Positions 37,152-48,081 are shown, counted from the first letter of the stretch. The stretch: DNA of 64,000 bases from Bradyrhizobium agreste (GCF_016031625.1 NZ_JACCHP010000001.1:310001-374000), one strand, 5' to 3'. Notes: generated from the letters alone by a model not told the origin. Numbers and translations are program-made.

Positions 37152-39356
37152 CTAGATTCCCAGTCGAGCCATCTGCTCCGCATCGGGAAGGAGGGGCCAC
37201 GGGTAACGACCGTCCGCGGTACTCAACAAGGACCTACAGAACGCAGGGCTGAGCTTGCCGCGGTGGATCACGACATTCTCGTGGCCCTCGGCGGCTCGAG
37301 CGCTCTGCCAGTGCTGATTGTAGCCGCGCTGTTCGTCGGACTTCACGTGGCAAGCTGCGAATTCGCGATCGCCCAGCGTTGCCAATTGCCAGGCATGTAC
37401 CGGCCGCTTGGTATGGATGTGCACCCACATCGGCCTTGGCGTCGCACCACTGCTCAGCGCCATGGGCTGCAGCTTGATTTCGAACAGCGTCCCTGGCTCT
37501 CCCTTCAAGGCGCGAGGTGGATCCACTGACGCCAGTTCCCCCGCTTCCCGTAACTGTACAAGGTAGTTTTGCGATGGAAACGCATAGCTCTTCATGCAAT
37601 CGCTCGTGATTGCTGCCTTTCGCGCGTTGAATGAGTTTGCTTGCCCCTGAACCTCGGACCGCATCCTTTGGAGCCGCACTATCTTTTCGTGCACTTCGGG
37701 CACCTGCGCAGCCGTGAGCAGGCCTCGTCGTCGAGGCTCCTCCAGCGCGGCTACACAGGCCTTAATCTCGGAGGACTGCGTCTGCAAGCGCTTGATCACG
37801 CGATCCAAGACGTATTCGGCGTCCTCGGGCTTCATCTGCCGCGCTTGCGAGGCGGCGCTTTGCTGAGCCGGCAGATCGAACTGCAGCAGCTCGTCCAATC
37901 TCTCAAGTAATCCCGGCAGTGCTTTCCTAGAGGGCGGAGCCTGCCACATCTGGAGGTGATCGGTCGCAGAGGATGACGCTGCTGCCTCCTCCGCCGTGGC
38001 GAGTTTCTTTGTACCGAGATCCGAGAGCACAATGACCTTGCCACTCGCGGCCCTGGCGGCATCGGGCCTGACGAGTTGCGGCGCGGGTGGGCTGGCCGTC
38101 GAACTCCCCTCGCCTGCGGCTGCCGCGCGCCTTGCTTTGCCCTTTCTGCGCACTTGAGTGCCTTCACCCACCAGGGCAGTGTTTTCTGGCAGCGCAGCCC
38201 AAGCCGGCGGTTCAATCGTCACTTCCGTCTTTGGCTGCAATGCCAGCAGCCGCATGACATCGTTCGCCGTCACCCACGCAGCGTCCACGATCTCGCCCAG
38301 CAACTGCAACGGAAGGTCAGGTTCCGTTCCAGCCTCCCTCAGGGGGTCAAGCATGCCCCTCAGTTGGGACGCAAATTCCGAAAGCCGTTCCATGACTCCT
38401 TCCAGAACGGCGCGGTGCTCGGCGTCGAGCACCGCTCCCCCGCGAACGGCGTCGCCCGTCGAAAGAAATGCCGGAAAAACATCTCCAATAAAGGTCCCGA
38501 GCACACGCACCCTCCCGCCCTCGTCCATCAGGACGGCTCGCACGTCTGGTGCTAACGTGCTCGCTTGCGACTCAATCAAGAGCTGCGCGAGGGCGATCCG
38601 CGATTGCAGATACATACACTTGGTATTGAGCGCCCAGCCCGTATTGAGCCTGAGTTGGGCCTCTTCCGCCTCGCGCATCTCGGGCGTGCTGCTCGGCAAG
38701 TTGGCAGTAGCCGCACAGACTGACTGCATCCGCTCGAAGCGCAACGCCTTCTTTCCCCACCACTCCATGCAGGCACCATACTGGTTCGCGACGCCCGCAA
38801 TGACGCGGCTGAGCTGGTCGGGCGGAACGGTGTCTTTGACATTGTCGAGCAGGGCTTCTGCTTGCTTTCTCCTGTTCTCAAGTGGGTAAATAATCTGGGT
38901 GGCCACTTTGTTACATTGGTTGCCCGCATCCAGCGTGTCATCGCGGAGCCGGCGAGCCTGATCGTCGGGCAGGATACGACGCGCCACACTGGCAGGCAGA
39001 TTCGCGTAGTACTCCAGAACTGTTGAGCCTGCTTCGACCACTCGATCGATCAGCTCTTGCGCCTGTTGCAAGTTGCAGGGTTGCGTGGCCGCTCGACGGC
39101 AAGTTTCAAACTTCTCAAGCAGGCTGTCCATATTTCGCTTTGCTGCCTTGATCTCGTTGCGCGTTGGCGCCGCAACATCTGAAGCCGCGGTTCTGTCTTG
39201 AGGCCCAGAGCGCATCCGCTCCACGACGGCATCAAAGGACTGACCGCGTTCCCCAGGGAGGAGACCAGGCTCCAGGCTCGAACGGCTCAATTCCCCGGTG
39301 CTGTCCGCTCCCGGCGCCTCCACCTGCGATGGATCAGCTCGGCCAATACCTTTCAT
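37152..39356 (-). CDS. Large helical type III effector candidate
   Basis: 734 aa, starting MKGIGRADPSQVEAPGADST with no signal peptide and a near-perfect tts box 42-70 bases upstream. The N-terminal 70 residues are Ser/Glu/Gly-rich; residues 75-380 and 490-600 are predicted helical, with Cys-containing helices. A basic patch (RRKGKARRAAAAG) near 410 could be a nuclear signal. The C-terminal 130 residues form a distinct beta-rich block (MWVHIHTKRPVHAWQLATLG). The size and helical layout recall the XopP/HLK effectors of Xanthomonas and Ralstonia, but I cannot confirm the homology. No catalytic motif. Confidence 0.75.
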   Translation of the reverse strand: MKGIGRADPSQVEAPGADSTGELSRSSLEPGLLPGERGQSFDAVVERMRSGPQDRTAASDVAAPTRNEIKAAKRNMDSLLEKFETCRRAATQPCNLQQAQELIDRVVEAGSTVLEYYANLPASVARRILPDDQARRLRDDTLDAGNQCNKVATQIIYPLENRRKQAEALLDNVKDTVPPDQLSRVIAGVANQYGACMEWWGKKALRFERMQSVCAATANLPSSTPEMREAEEAQLRLNTGWALNTKCMYLQSRIALAQLLIESQASTLAPDVRAVLMDEGGRVRVLGTFIGDVFPAFLSTGDAVRGGAVLDAEHRAVLEGVMERLSEFASQLRGMLDPLREAGTEPDLPLQLLGEIVDAAWVTANDVMRLLALQPKTEVTIEPPAWAALPENTALVGEGTQVRRKGKARRAAAAGEGSSTASPPAPQLVRPDAARAASGKVIVLSDLGTKKLATAEEAAASSSATDHLQMWQAPPSRKALPGLLERLDELLQFDLPAQQSAASQARQMKPEDAEYVLDRVIKRLQTQSSEIKACVAALEEPRRRGLLTAAQVPEVHEKIVRLQRMRSEVQGQANSFNARKAAITSDCMKSYAFPSQNYLVQLREAGELASVDPPRALKGEPGTLFEIKLQPMALSSGATPRPMWVHIHTKRPVHAWQLATLGDREFAACHVKSDEQRGYNQHWQSARAAEGHENVVIHRGKLSPAFCRSLLSTADGRYPWPLLPDAEQMARLGI

Positions 39357-39397
39357 ACTTCATCTCCGAATTGTCGAGAGTGCGCAGCCTGTCTGGA

Positions 39398-39425
39398 TAG
39401 GCCGCCTAGCTGACGACTAGCTGAC
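39398..39425 (-). promoter_or_regulatory. tts box upstream of the 734-aa effector
   Basis: On the minus strand: GTCAGCTAGTCGTCAGCT then AGGCGGCCTA. It matches GTCAGCTTNTCGNNAGCT at all but one position, with the downstream CC and TA. Confidence 0.9.
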
Positions 39426-39918
39426 CAAGAGCATTCATCCGGATGCACAAGAAAGAAGATGTCACCTTGAGTTCCGCTTCCATCGCAGCTCCTCGTGTTA
39501 CTGAACTAGCCGCATCAGCGCCGATGTGATCAGCTGAGACGTGGCCGGGCCCGACTACCTGCCCGCGAGATGGTCCCGCCCCAATGTCCTGCCTTTATGC
39601 AAGCGAACTGGGCCAAGTCATCCCAAACGCTGGAGAGCAGCCAGGAGACCGCTCGCCTCCTAACGCTGAATTGTGGTCAGGAAGAAATGGCCAACGTATA
39701 TCGATTGGCAGACCTACGACCGCTGGACTCGTCCGCTATCGGTAAGCAGACTTCGACCGAAGAGGTTACTAACCCAGCCACCATACACCCGTTGTGACGA
39801 GACGCTGAACGCCGATCAGCAACAACATTTTTCCCCATCCGAATCGAGCAAAATCGACGTTGCCCAAGTGCTCTTCTACATCTCGCCAAGCCGGGCTCCA
39901 CCAGGCCGTCGATCAACC

Positions 39919-40271
39919 TCATAGAAAAATGGCAGCGAGCGTACCAATCGCGCCGAACATCAGCCCTATCAGCGAACCGGCTGTCGGCACGTCTCTAAAG
40001 AGCAGAAGGGTGAGGTCGGTTCCACTACCAGAATAGCTCCCACCGATATCGCGACAATGATCCAGAAATCCTTCAGATGCATGTAGCCGAGCGCGTATCC
40101 GAACACGAGGAGGATGCCACCGAACGATATCAGGAGAAACATCGGCGACAGCATTGCCAGATCACCGCCGGCCTTTCCAAATTGCCGTGATACAATCAAC
40201 TCGGCGAATATCGAAAGCGCTTCTCCAAGGAAAATCGCTGCGACCGCTACAATCTTCAACATCAATTTCAT
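39919..40271 (-). pseudogene. Small DMT-type membrane protein with a 3' frameshift
   Basis: From the ATG at 40271 (MKLMLKIVAVAAIFLGEALS) four hydrophobic spans resemble small multidrug-resistance/DMT half-transporters of rhizobia. After GAILVVEP near 40020 the annotated frame runs into polar sequence, while the next frame continues the family (TLLLFRDVPTAGSLIGLMFG, ending AAIFL). One frameshift therefore separates the last span. It is last in the P450/PanC gene string. Confidence 0.6.
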
Positions 40272-40492
40272 CGGCCCCTGCGGTTCCGGCCATCCAAGGC
40301 AGCCCGGAGAGTCCGCGCGCCACACTATCGCTCCTCACGGACACTTCAAGCATCTGCCCGACTGATGACTAGATCCCGTCATGCAGCAAGCGTTTCGCGT
40401 CGATGGAACGATCTTCGCTGCTTCAGAAGCGAAGATGGTAGGACCAGCCCAAGCCAGCCGCGTGCCGGCTGCCAGACCGGCGCGATCAGGGC

Positions 40493-41734
40493 TTAGGCTG
40501 CAATCCGCACGGGGAGAGCGGAATAGCCGTGCACGAAGTTGGACGCAATTCGCTCGGGTTCGCCGACAACCTTGACCTCCAGTCCCGCACCCAAAATCTC
40601 TTCCCAGAGGACTCGCAACTGCAGTTCCGCAAGATGTCGACCAAGACAGCGATGGATGCCGAAACCGAACGAGAGATGCTGCCGCACATTCTTGCGGTCG
40701 ATGACGAAACTGTTGGCGTTCTCAATGATCTCTTCGTCCCGGTTGCCGGAGATGTACCACATGACGACCTTGTCGCCCTTCCTGATCTGTTTCCCACCTA
40801 CGATGCTATCCGTCGCGGCGGTGCGGCGCATATGTGCGATCGGCGTTTGGTATCGAATAATCTCGGACACGGCGCTCGAGACCAGCTTGGGATTTTGGGT
40901 TAGTTTTCGCAGTTCGGAGGGATACTGACTCATGAACAGGAGACCGCCGGTAATCGAGTTGCGCGTGGTGTCATTCCCCCCAACGATCAGCAGAATCAGA
41001 TTCCCGAGAAACTCACTCGGCTTCATATGGCGGGTGGCGGGCGAGTGCGCCATCAAGGAAATCAGGTCGAGGCGCGGCTCGGTATTGATGCGCTCGTTCC
41101 AAAGTCGGGTAAAATAGTCCAGGCACTCGGACAAGATTGCGTTTCGCTTATCCCAGCTGTCGATTTCATGTCCTGCTTTCGGCGTTCCAACAGCTACGTC
41201 CGACCAATAGGTCAGGAGTCGCCGATCCTCAAATGGAAAGTCGAACAACGTGGCGAGCATCTGCGTCGTCAACTCGATGGAGACCATCTCCACCCAATTG
41301 AAGGCATCATTGCGCGGCAAGCCGTCTAGAATCGCCCTGACCCGAGAGCGGATCAAGCTTTCGAGTTTCGTCAGGTTCTCCGGTCCGACTATCGGACTCA
41401 CGGTATTGCGCTGCTCGGCGTGCTGGGGAGGTCCCATCTTGATGAAACTCTGGGTCCAGTGCTCGACAGGCACGTCGACAATGGTGACACCTTGCTCTGA
41501 CGAGAATGCCTTGTGGTTTGTATCTACCGCTACGATATCCCGGTATTTCGTCAGGGACCAATATGGGCCATAAGGGCTTTCTCGACAGTAGTGAACGGGA
41601 TCTTCCCTTCGCAACCGCTCGAAGCAACTCCATATGCTGTCGTTTTGAAAGCGCTTGGTCTCGCTTACATCGAGACTGCTTAGCGGGATAACACACGCGT
41701 CGTCAGCTCTACAATCTTCCAATCGCCTTTTCAT
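40493..41734 (-). CDS. Cytochrome P450
   Basis: 413 aa soluble bacterial P450. The heme motif FGFGIHRCLG has the ligand Cys363; the I-helix reads LLIVGGNDTTRNSI with the oxygen-activating acid-Thr pair; the ExxR is in SEIIRYQTP. It would hydroxylate a small lipophilic or terpenoid substrate using an external ferredoxin system, none of which is encoded here. It resembles the CYP111/CYP127-like group more than the gibberellin-operon P450s. It follows the PanC-like gene after 331 bases on the same strand. Confidence 0.92.
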   Translation of the reverse strand: MKRRLEDCRADDACVIPLSSLDVSETKRFQNDSIWSCFERLRREDPVHYCRESPYGPYWSLTKYRDIVAVDTNHKAFSSEQGVTIVDVPVEHWTQSFIKMGPPQHAEQRNTVSPIVGPENLTKLESLIRSRVRAILDGLPRNDAFNWVEMVSIELTTQMLATLFDFPFEDRRLLTYWSDVAVGTPKAGHEIDSWDKRNAILSECLDYFTRLWNERINTEPRLDLISLMAHSPATRHMKPSEFLGNLILLIVGGNDTTRNSITGGLLFMSQYPSELRKLTQNPKLVSSAVSEIIRYQTPIAHMRRTAATDSIVGGKQIRKGDKVVMWYISGNRDEEIIENANSFVIDRKNVRQHLSFGFGIHRCLGRHLAELQLRVLWEEILGAGLEVKVVGEPERIASNFVHGYSALPVRIAA

Positions 41735-42065
41735 ATCGTCTCCGCAGATTCTGCTCTCGAGAGCTTACGGATCCAAGGTCGCGATTCACCGTTTCGAGCT
41801 GCCGTAGCGTTTGGCTGCGACGGGCCGCTCAAGCAGAGTATCTCAAAGTGCGGCTAGCCGACCCTACCATATCGGGCTGTCCGGATTGGATTGACTTTTC
41901 AAGTCGATCTACTCAGTGGATCGTGAGAGCTGCACCGCTGGTGGAACGGTGGCTGTGCCCTGGAGGCAGCGTAAAGCCGAATGCCCAGTCATAAGGTAGC
42001 CCCTGCGTTCAGGCGCGGCCGGAATGGCTACTTTTGTCAAGATCACGACATGCATAATCGTCTGG

Positions 42066-42947
42066 CTAGGACTTTTCAGGCAGATCGATCCAGACATCCG
42101 GAGGACCATTCAGGAGTGTATCCTGATCCGGAACGTAGATACTATCGAAGACCCTGAGGCCATGAGCCGTTGCTGCTGCAACAATTATTAAAGGGAGCTG
42201 GACCTGCTCCAAGTCTTCGAAGCTATCAGCGCCAACAATGCGAACAAAATCGAGTTTAAACTGTCGGAATCTTATTTGAGATGTAGCCGACGCGACGAGA
42301 TCCTTGATGCTCGATGCTCCTTGGGCGATCTCTTTCCTCGTACGGTTGAGTGCCGTGAAGAGACACGAAAGCTCATCGAGTTCGGATCGGCTAAATCGTC
42401 GCAAGCGCGACGAAATGGGCACTCCGTTCCTGTATCTCACGGTCGGCACAAATCGTATCTCACAATCAAGAAGCAAGTCTGCGACGGCGCGCTTTACCAG
42501 GATCGCCTGACCGATATCCTTGAGACCGAAGTAGCTGCGACTTGGTCGCGCATAACAAATCCAGCGGATTGCCCCCGTAACGGCTTCCTTCAAGTACGCC
42601 TCAGGGCCATCTAAACGCAAATGATAGTCGCCTTGCGACACGAACGTTCGATAGCCAGGCGGGAACATTTCGGTGTCGTTCGAGGAAATCACGGCGGTTG
42701 CTCCCGCACGTAGGGCAAATCCAATATCAGCGTCCAAATCGAAATCGTAGCTCCCGCCCGTTCTAAGCTGGGTCTTGTTCGGGTAGACTGTGACAATCGC
42801 GACGTCATTCTCCGATGCCGCTCTTCTGATCAGTTCTGCATGTCCAAGATGCAGCGCGCCCAGAGTGTGTACCGTCCCAATAGTCTGACCTGTTCTCGCC
42901 ACCTCACGGATGAACGCTTTGCCTGCGGAAAGACATCCCAGATGCAT
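42066..42947 (-). CDS. Divergent pantoate-beta-alanine ligase-like (PanC-like) protein
   Basis: 293 aa from the ATG at 42947, preceded by TGGAG; the frame extends to 43043. The nucleotidyltransferase HIGH motif is LGALHLGHAEL near residue 30, and SSRL replaces the usual SSRN-type motif near 180. Canonical PanC joins pantoate and beta-alanine with ATP. Here the pantoate-contact segment (usual VSIFVNPLQF) is VTVYPNKTQL, so it may act on another acid-amine pair. Context with a P450 and a pentapeptide-repeat gene suggests secondary metabolism rather than vitamin synthesis. Confidence 0.75.
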   Translation of the reverse strand: MHLGCLSAGKAFIREVARTGQTIGTVHTLGALHLGHAELIRRAASENDVAIVTVYPNKTQLRTGGSYDFDLDADIGFALRAGATAVISSNDTEMFPPGYRTFVSQGDYHLRLDGPEAYLKEAVTGAIRWICYARPSRSYFGLKDIGQAILVKRAVADLLLDCEIRFVPTVRYRNGVPISSRLRRFSRSELDELSCLFTALNRTRKEIAQGASSIKDLVASATSQIRFRQFKLDFVRIVGADSFEDLEQVQLPLIIVAAATAHGLRVFDSIYVPDQDTLLNGPPDVWIDLPEKS

Positions 42948-43139
42948 TTTCTTAACTCCAGTATGTTGGACGCCGAAAAAGTGGTCTGATCGGTCGGATC
43001 GCAGAAGGTCTGCCCTAGGTGTCGTATTGGCGGCGCACGCCAACGAGCCCCAAAGAGCTTTAACGCCCGCTCACAGTTCGGACCACCGCACCAAGCTGCT
43101 CTATGCTCACGGGCAATCCCTTCTGCGTTTCCAAAGCAG

Positions 43140-44621
43140 TCAGGTTGACCCTTCTCGGCCACGTCTGATCAACGATGAGAATTCAGCCAGATAGCTTGAT
43201 GGCTCGCGCGGCTGATCACCCTTCAAAGCGGCCTGCAGTCCTGGACATCGGTCTGCAAAGAACGGTGGCTCGAATGTGGTTATCTTGGCGCCCGAGAAGT
43301 CGACCTTTACGAAGCTCGCCTGGAATGGCGATATCCCACTCAGATTCGCGTCGCGCAACGACGATTGGTTCATGCGAACGTATGCGACGCGCGTTGCCTC
43401 AAGGTTGGTGTCGGCCATTCCCGCGGCGAGATATGCCTGAACGAGATTGGATCCTTCGAGATTTGCGTGGTTCAATGCCATTGATTGCGGGGGATCACCG
43501 GTCATCATCGACCTGTAGAGGTAAGCCTGGGATAAGTCTGCATGTTCAAGATCGCAGTCGCGCACAAAGGCACAGCGGCCACGAAAGCCCGTCAATTTGG
43601 AGGCTCGCATTGTGCTCTCTGTAATCGAAATGCTTTCGCCTGATGCCCGAGACAGATCCGCTCCATCGAGCTGACAGGAATGAATAGAGGCACCGTCCAA
43701 CACAGCACCGATTAGGTTCGCGTTGGACAAGCTTACGGACAGAAGCCGCGCCTTCGTCAAGTCTGCCTGCTCAAGCTCCGCACTTGAAAGATTTGACAGG
43801 TGAACATCGGCGAATGGAGCGCTCAGGGCTCTCGCTGTAATGCGACCGCTCACCATTGAGAGTCTCAGATACGGAAGATGAGCGCCTTCTAGGGCAAGAC
43901 CGTCGACCGAGGTGGGACGCACGATCGATAAACAGTCCCCCTTTGACTGGAAGAACGAGCAAGCCGCCAGATGCGCCTTCGTGATCGTGACTTGGCTCAG
44001 CTTGGCGAAGCGGAAGGAAGCGGAAGGAAGGAAGCATTCATTGATGGTCGCCCCCTGTAATTCCGCGCCATCAAATACAGCATCACTCGCGTCGCACTGG
44101 TAAACGAGAAGTCCGCTGAGCATCGCGTTGTCAAAGCGTGTCCTTTTCATGCTGCAACCGTGAAACAGGCTGCCGGTTGCATCAATTACACTGCGCAGAC
44201 TGGCATCATCGAAATTGCAGACCTGCGCTGCAATCGCGTGCATATACGCAAAATCGAGCTTGGCCCCGCGGAAACTTGCCCTCTCTAGCCCTGGACAGAT
44301 AAGGTTCGCCCCAGAAAGGTCTGCCCGATCCAACTTTGCTCCGTAGAGCTGCGCACGATTGAGGGTACAGCGCCGTAACGGGAAATCTGACAGGTCGTGA
44401 CCGTTAAAGTTCTCCGAGGATAGCTGCAAACCAATCCCAGTCCTTCTGATCGCCTCCTCGGTTCGGCTCCCGACAGCGGCCACCGCGCGCAGCCGATCGG
44501 CAGCTCTGCTCCAGTACCGAACAAACTCGCCATCTGATGAAAGTTTGTTTTTCGACTCTGACCAGTGCTCTGCCCCTTCATGCGCGGTGCACTCGCTATG
44601 AGCACCGATTGTTTGCGACAT
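43140..44621 (-). CDS. Large pentapeptide-repeat protein
   Basis: 493 aa. From residue 70 onward the sequence is built of A(D/N)LxX-type repeats (LDRADLSGANLIC, DGADLSRASG, HADLSQAYLY, SLRDANLSG), predicting a long right-handed beta helix; the first 65 residues are helical. Some pentapeptide proteins mimic DNA and protect gyrase (Qnr, AlbG) or serve as scaffolds. Same strand as the PanC-like gene, 192 bases upstream of it, so it may be first in that unit. Self-resistance is an inference. Confidence 0.85.
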   Translation of the reverse strand: MSQTIGAHSECTAHEGAEHWSESKNKLSSDGEFVRYWSRAADRLRAVAAVGSRTEEAIRRTGIGLQLSSENFNGHDLSDFPLRRCTLNRAQLYGAKLDRADLSGANLICPGLERASFRGAKLDFAYMHAIAAQVCNFDDASLRSVIDATGSLFHGCSMKRTRFDNAMLSGLLVYQCDASDAVFDGAELQGATINECFLPSASFRFAKLSQVTITKAHLAACSFFQSKGDCLSIVRPTSVDGLALEGAHLPYLRLSMVSGRITARALSAPFADVHLSNLSSAELEQADLTKARLLSVSLSNANLIGAVLDGASIHSCQLDGADLSRASGESISITESTMRASKLTGFRGRCAFVRDCDLEHADLSQAYLYRSMMTGDPPQSMALNHANLEGSNLVQAYLAAGMADTNLEATRVAYVRMNQSSLRDANLSGISPFQASFVKVDFSGAKITTFEPPFFADRCPGLQAALKGDQPREPSSYLAEFSSLIRRGREGST

Positions 44622-45492
44622 GTCGACGATTCCGTATTGCCCGGATTACGAGGGATCTGTTATTGACCTCTTTTTGCGCGTCCTTGGAGTTACGCTATGC
44701 GACTTGTGGCGAACTCGTCGGCGAAATGGCGACAAGATGCATCGATGAGGCACCTATTGTGTCGGTGGCCTCCGCAGCCAGCACGCTTGAGCACGTCAGC
44801 CGAATTCTCGTCATGCGCCCCCCACTGCCGCTCGCTGCGATTGTTCACTGAGACCGGCAACGCTGGCAACGCAACGGTCGTTTGACAGTGACGATATGTC
44901 CAGAAGTTGCGATTTGTCTCGTGGGCTCTCGCAGGCAAATCCACATCGCTCTCCATCAAACTGAATGCGAAAAATTCAACGTCTTGCTTCCATTCAATGG
45001 ACCACGGCTTGCGGTCAGAAAAGTGATCGTTCATCTAGGGCTGCACTCAGCCCTTACTCGGCATTACCTCATTTTCGATAGCAATGACCGTGCCAGCCGC
45101 ATCAGTCGCAATTAAGGGCTGAATAGGCGTCATGAAATCGATATTGACGCCGAATGTTTTGAACCTGACAAACACAAGTCTCATTGTCAGAGACCGCACC
45201 ATGTTCGCAAGGCTATCATGAAAGCGAAAATTCCGAGCTCGTTTGCAAGAGAGCAAGAGCCGCGTGTCCTTGCGGGCGGCAATCGATGACTTGCGATCCG
45301 ACACTTGCGGATCGCCGACCTCACGGTTAGCGACTGCTCGAACTCGGCTAGCCCTGCTCCGCGCGCCCGCCGGTCCATGTCCTGGTCGAGCAATGAATGA
45401 GCGCGCAATCGTCGCCAAATCGGCGCGCAAGTCGAATGCCCACGCGATCGGAGATAAACATTGTTATGACAAAGGATCGAATTCGAAGGCAT
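44622..45492. other. No supported gene
   Basis: Frames at 44690-45034 and 45047-45430 (minus) are open without recognised domains; the second ends FGVNIDFMTPIQPLIATDAA before IENEVMPSKG and might be a decayed 3' end. Otherwise empty. Confidence 0.3.
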
Positions 45493-47217
45493 TCATGCGA
45501 TGCCCTCTTCGAGGATCGTAGATGATTGACCTATCTCTTGCTCGCGCACAAGACGCGGCATGGCGGCGATAAGACTCTTGGTATATTCAGACAGTGGATT
45601 ACGAAATATCTCTTCAGTGGGGCCACTATCGACGATTCTTCCCCGGCGCATAACTATGACGCGATCGCTGATATGACGAACAACACTAAGATCATGCGAG
45701 ATGAAGAGATAACTTATGCCGAGGTGGTCCTTCAAATCGCCGAGCAAGTCCAAGACCTGGGCCTGGATCGAGACGTCGAGCGCCGAAACCGGTTCATCGC
45801 AGACGATTACGGCAGGATTTGGTGCGATCGCGCGGGCGATCGCAACGCGCTGGCGCTGACCGCCGGAGAGTTCGAGCGGCCGTCGGTCCAGCAAGGCTTG
45901 GGAGAGTCCGACCATATCGAGCAGCTCGATAACGCGCTCCTGCCGCTTGCGCCGCGTCTCAACGTCGCTCGAGAGGCTGTCGGATATGATGCGTCCGACA
46001 GTCCAGCGTGGATCAAACGAGCCAAGAGGATCCTGGTAGATGATCGATATGGACCGCCGCCGAGCCCGGCGTTCGCGTTCAGCGAGCGTGGTCCAAGGCC
46101 GGCCTGCAAACTGAACGGCCCCCTCGTCAGGCTCGTCGAGCGCCAGGATCATGCGCGCCATCGTTGACTTTCCTGATCCAGATTCACCGACGATGCCCAA
46201 AGTCTCGCCGGATCGCAGTTCGAAGGAGACGCCGTCCACGGCCGCCCGCAGAGTGCCATCCGGGCCCTTGAAGTGCTTCACCAGACTTGTCGCTTCGAGC
46301 AGGATGGGACGAGATTTCGGCAGCGATTGCACGGGGGGCTGCGTTTGCCGGCCAGGCGAACGCACAATAGTCGATGGTGACAGTCGTGAGCCGCGCGGCC
46401 GGCCTGATGGCACGGCGTCCAGCAGCTGGCGGGTGTAGGGGTGTCGCGGATCTTTGAATAACTCGGCGGCGGTGCCGCGTTCGACAACCTCGCCTCGTTG
46501 CATGACGAGGATCTCATCCGCCACGCGGGAGACCACTGCCAGATCGTGACTGATCAGGATCAGAGCCTTCCCCCGTTTTTTGGTCTCCTCGAGCAGTGCC
46601 AGCACATGAGCTTGCGCGACCACGTCGAGAGCGGTAGTCGGCTCGTCGGCGATAAGGACGCGTGGATCAAGCGCAAGTGCTGCAGCGATGAGAGCCCGTT
46701 GACGCTGGCCGCCGGATAATTGATGCGGCAGTTGCTGGGCTTTGGTCTCGGGCTCAGGGACACCGACGAGCTCAAGAAGAGCAATGACCCGCTGCGCGAG
46801 TTCCTCGCGTGATGATACCGCACCATGGAGGAGCAAGCCTTCACCGATCTCTTTGCCGATCTGGCGAAGCGGATCAAGCGCGACGAGTGCATCCTGTAAT
46901 ACAAAGCCAATCTCATTGCCGCGAATGCGCCGCCAGCCACGATCGTTAAGGCCGATCAGGTCCGTCCCGTCAAAGCTCAGCTGGCGTGCATGGACATCGG
47001 CGTGGCGACCAGCGAGGCCTACGAGAGCCCGGGCAGTTACGCTCTTACCCGAGCCGGACTCACCGACGATCGCAAGGCACCGTCCCGGTCGGAGGGAGAA
47101 GGACATACTGCGCACAACCGCTTTCTCCGCGATTTCGCGCCCGAAGGAAACACGCAGCGAGTCGACCGTGAGGAGGTCTGCCTGCTGCGAGACAGGCTTG
47201 GGACGAACCTGCGACAT
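45493..47217 (-). CDS. Fused double ATP-binding protein of a peptide-type ABC importer (DppD-DppF like)
   Basis: 574 aa with two complete ATPases. The first: Walker [10 protein letters not shown], signature [15 protein letters not shown], Walker [12 protein letters not shown]. The second (from about 300): [36 protein letters not shown]. The GsiA-like fusion drives the two permeases encoded just upstream (the stop of DppC-like is adjacent). Last gene of the operon. Confidence 0.92.
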   Translation of the reverse strand: MSQVRPKPVSQQADLLTVDSLRVSFGREIAEKAVVRSMSFSLRPGRCLAIVGESGSGKSVTARALVGLAGRHADVHARQLSFDGTDLIGLNDRGWRRIRGNEIGFVLQDALVALDPLRQIGKEIGEGLLLHGAVSSREELAQRVIALLELVGVPEPETKAQQLPHQLSGGQRQRALIAAALALDPRVLIADEPTTALDVVAQAHVLALLEETKKRGKALILISHDLAVVSRVADEILVMQRGEVVERGTAAELFKDPRHPYTRQLLDAVPSGRPRGSRLSPSTIVRSPGRQTQPPVQSLPKSRPILLEATSLVKHFKGPDGTLRAAVDGVSFELRSGETLGIVGESGSGKSTMARMILALDEPDEGAVQFAGRPWTTLAERERRARRRSISIIYQDPLGSFDPRWTVGRIISDSLSSDVETRRKRQERVIELLDMVGLSQALLDRRPLELSGGQRQRVAIARAIAPNPAVIVCDEPVSALDVSIQAQVLDLLGDLKDHLGISYLFISHDLSVVRHISDRVIVMRRGRIVDSGPTEEIFRNPLSEYTKSLIAAMPRLVREQEIGQSSTILEEGIA

Positions 47218-48081
47218 TCAGCTTTTTCCTTCCAGACGTGCCTGTATATGGCGCCCGACGATGGTGACGCTGAGGGCAAACGCTGTCACGGCCAGACCGG
47301 GTATGATCTCCAGCCACCAGGCGTAGATCACATAATTCCGCCCGGCATTGAGCAGCGCGCCCCATTCAGGGGCCGGGGGAGCGACGCCAAGCCCTAAAAA
47401 GGCAAGCGCGGAGGCCCAGATAATGGCCTGACCCACGCCGATCGTCGTCATTGCTGTTAGCGGGTTCATGGCGTTGGGAAGAATATGCCTCCAGACGATA
47501 CGGGGAAATGGATGGCCCAGCGCCTTGGCGGCTTCCACATACCCTGTTCCTTTGATGGAAAGCATCTGGCCCCTGATCATGCGCGCATAGCCTGGCGCTG
47601 TGCCGATTCCAACAGCTATGACTTCAGTCAATACCGACGGCCCAAAAACGGTCACGAACACAAGGGCGAGCAAGAGCGTGGGGATTGCGAAGAGCACGTC
47701 GACGATCCTGCTGAGGATGCTGTCGAACACGCCACCAGAAAGTGCGGCGGCGACGCCGAGAATGAGTGCAATGGACATGCTCAGCGCGGTCGCGCCGAGT
47801 CCGATGGCAAGCGATTGGCCTGCCCCCTCGAGCAATCGGGAGTAAAGATCCCGGCCTAGTTGATCTGTCCCCAACAAATGGGCGATCGAAGGAGACTGCA
47901 ACGACGATCTCAAATCAATAGCGAACGGGTCGTGCGTCTGTAGCACCTTTGGCATCACCGCCGCGAGGGCAAAGAAACAAATGATAATAAGCGAGGCAGC
48001 AACTCGGACGGGAACATGGCGGGCGAATGCCAGGAGTTCTCTGAGCGGCCGAGACACGGTCACTTCTGCGAGCATGCTCAT
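47218..48081 (-). CDS. Peptide-type ABC permease, DppC like
   Basis: 287 aa, six spans, binding-protein-dependent transport loop EAAKALGHPFPRIVWRHILP. N-terminal LLGTDQLGRDLYSRLLEGA is typical of DppC/OppC. Its start overlaps the DppB-like stop by four bases. Confidence 0.92.
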   Translation of the reverse strand: MSMLAEVTVSRPLRELLAFARHVPVRVAASLIIICFFALAAVMPKVLQTHDPFAIDLRSSLQSPSIAHLLGTDQLGRDLYSRLLEGAGQSLAIGLGATALSMSIALILGVAAALSGGVFDSILSRIVDVLFAIPTLLLALVFVTVFGPSVLTEVIAVGIGTAPGYARMIRGQMLSIKGTGYVEAAKALGHPFPRIVWRHILPNAMNPLTAMTTIGVGQAIIWASALAFLGLGVAPPAPEWGALLNAGRNYVIYAWWLEIIPGLAVTAFALSVTIVGRHIQARLEGKS

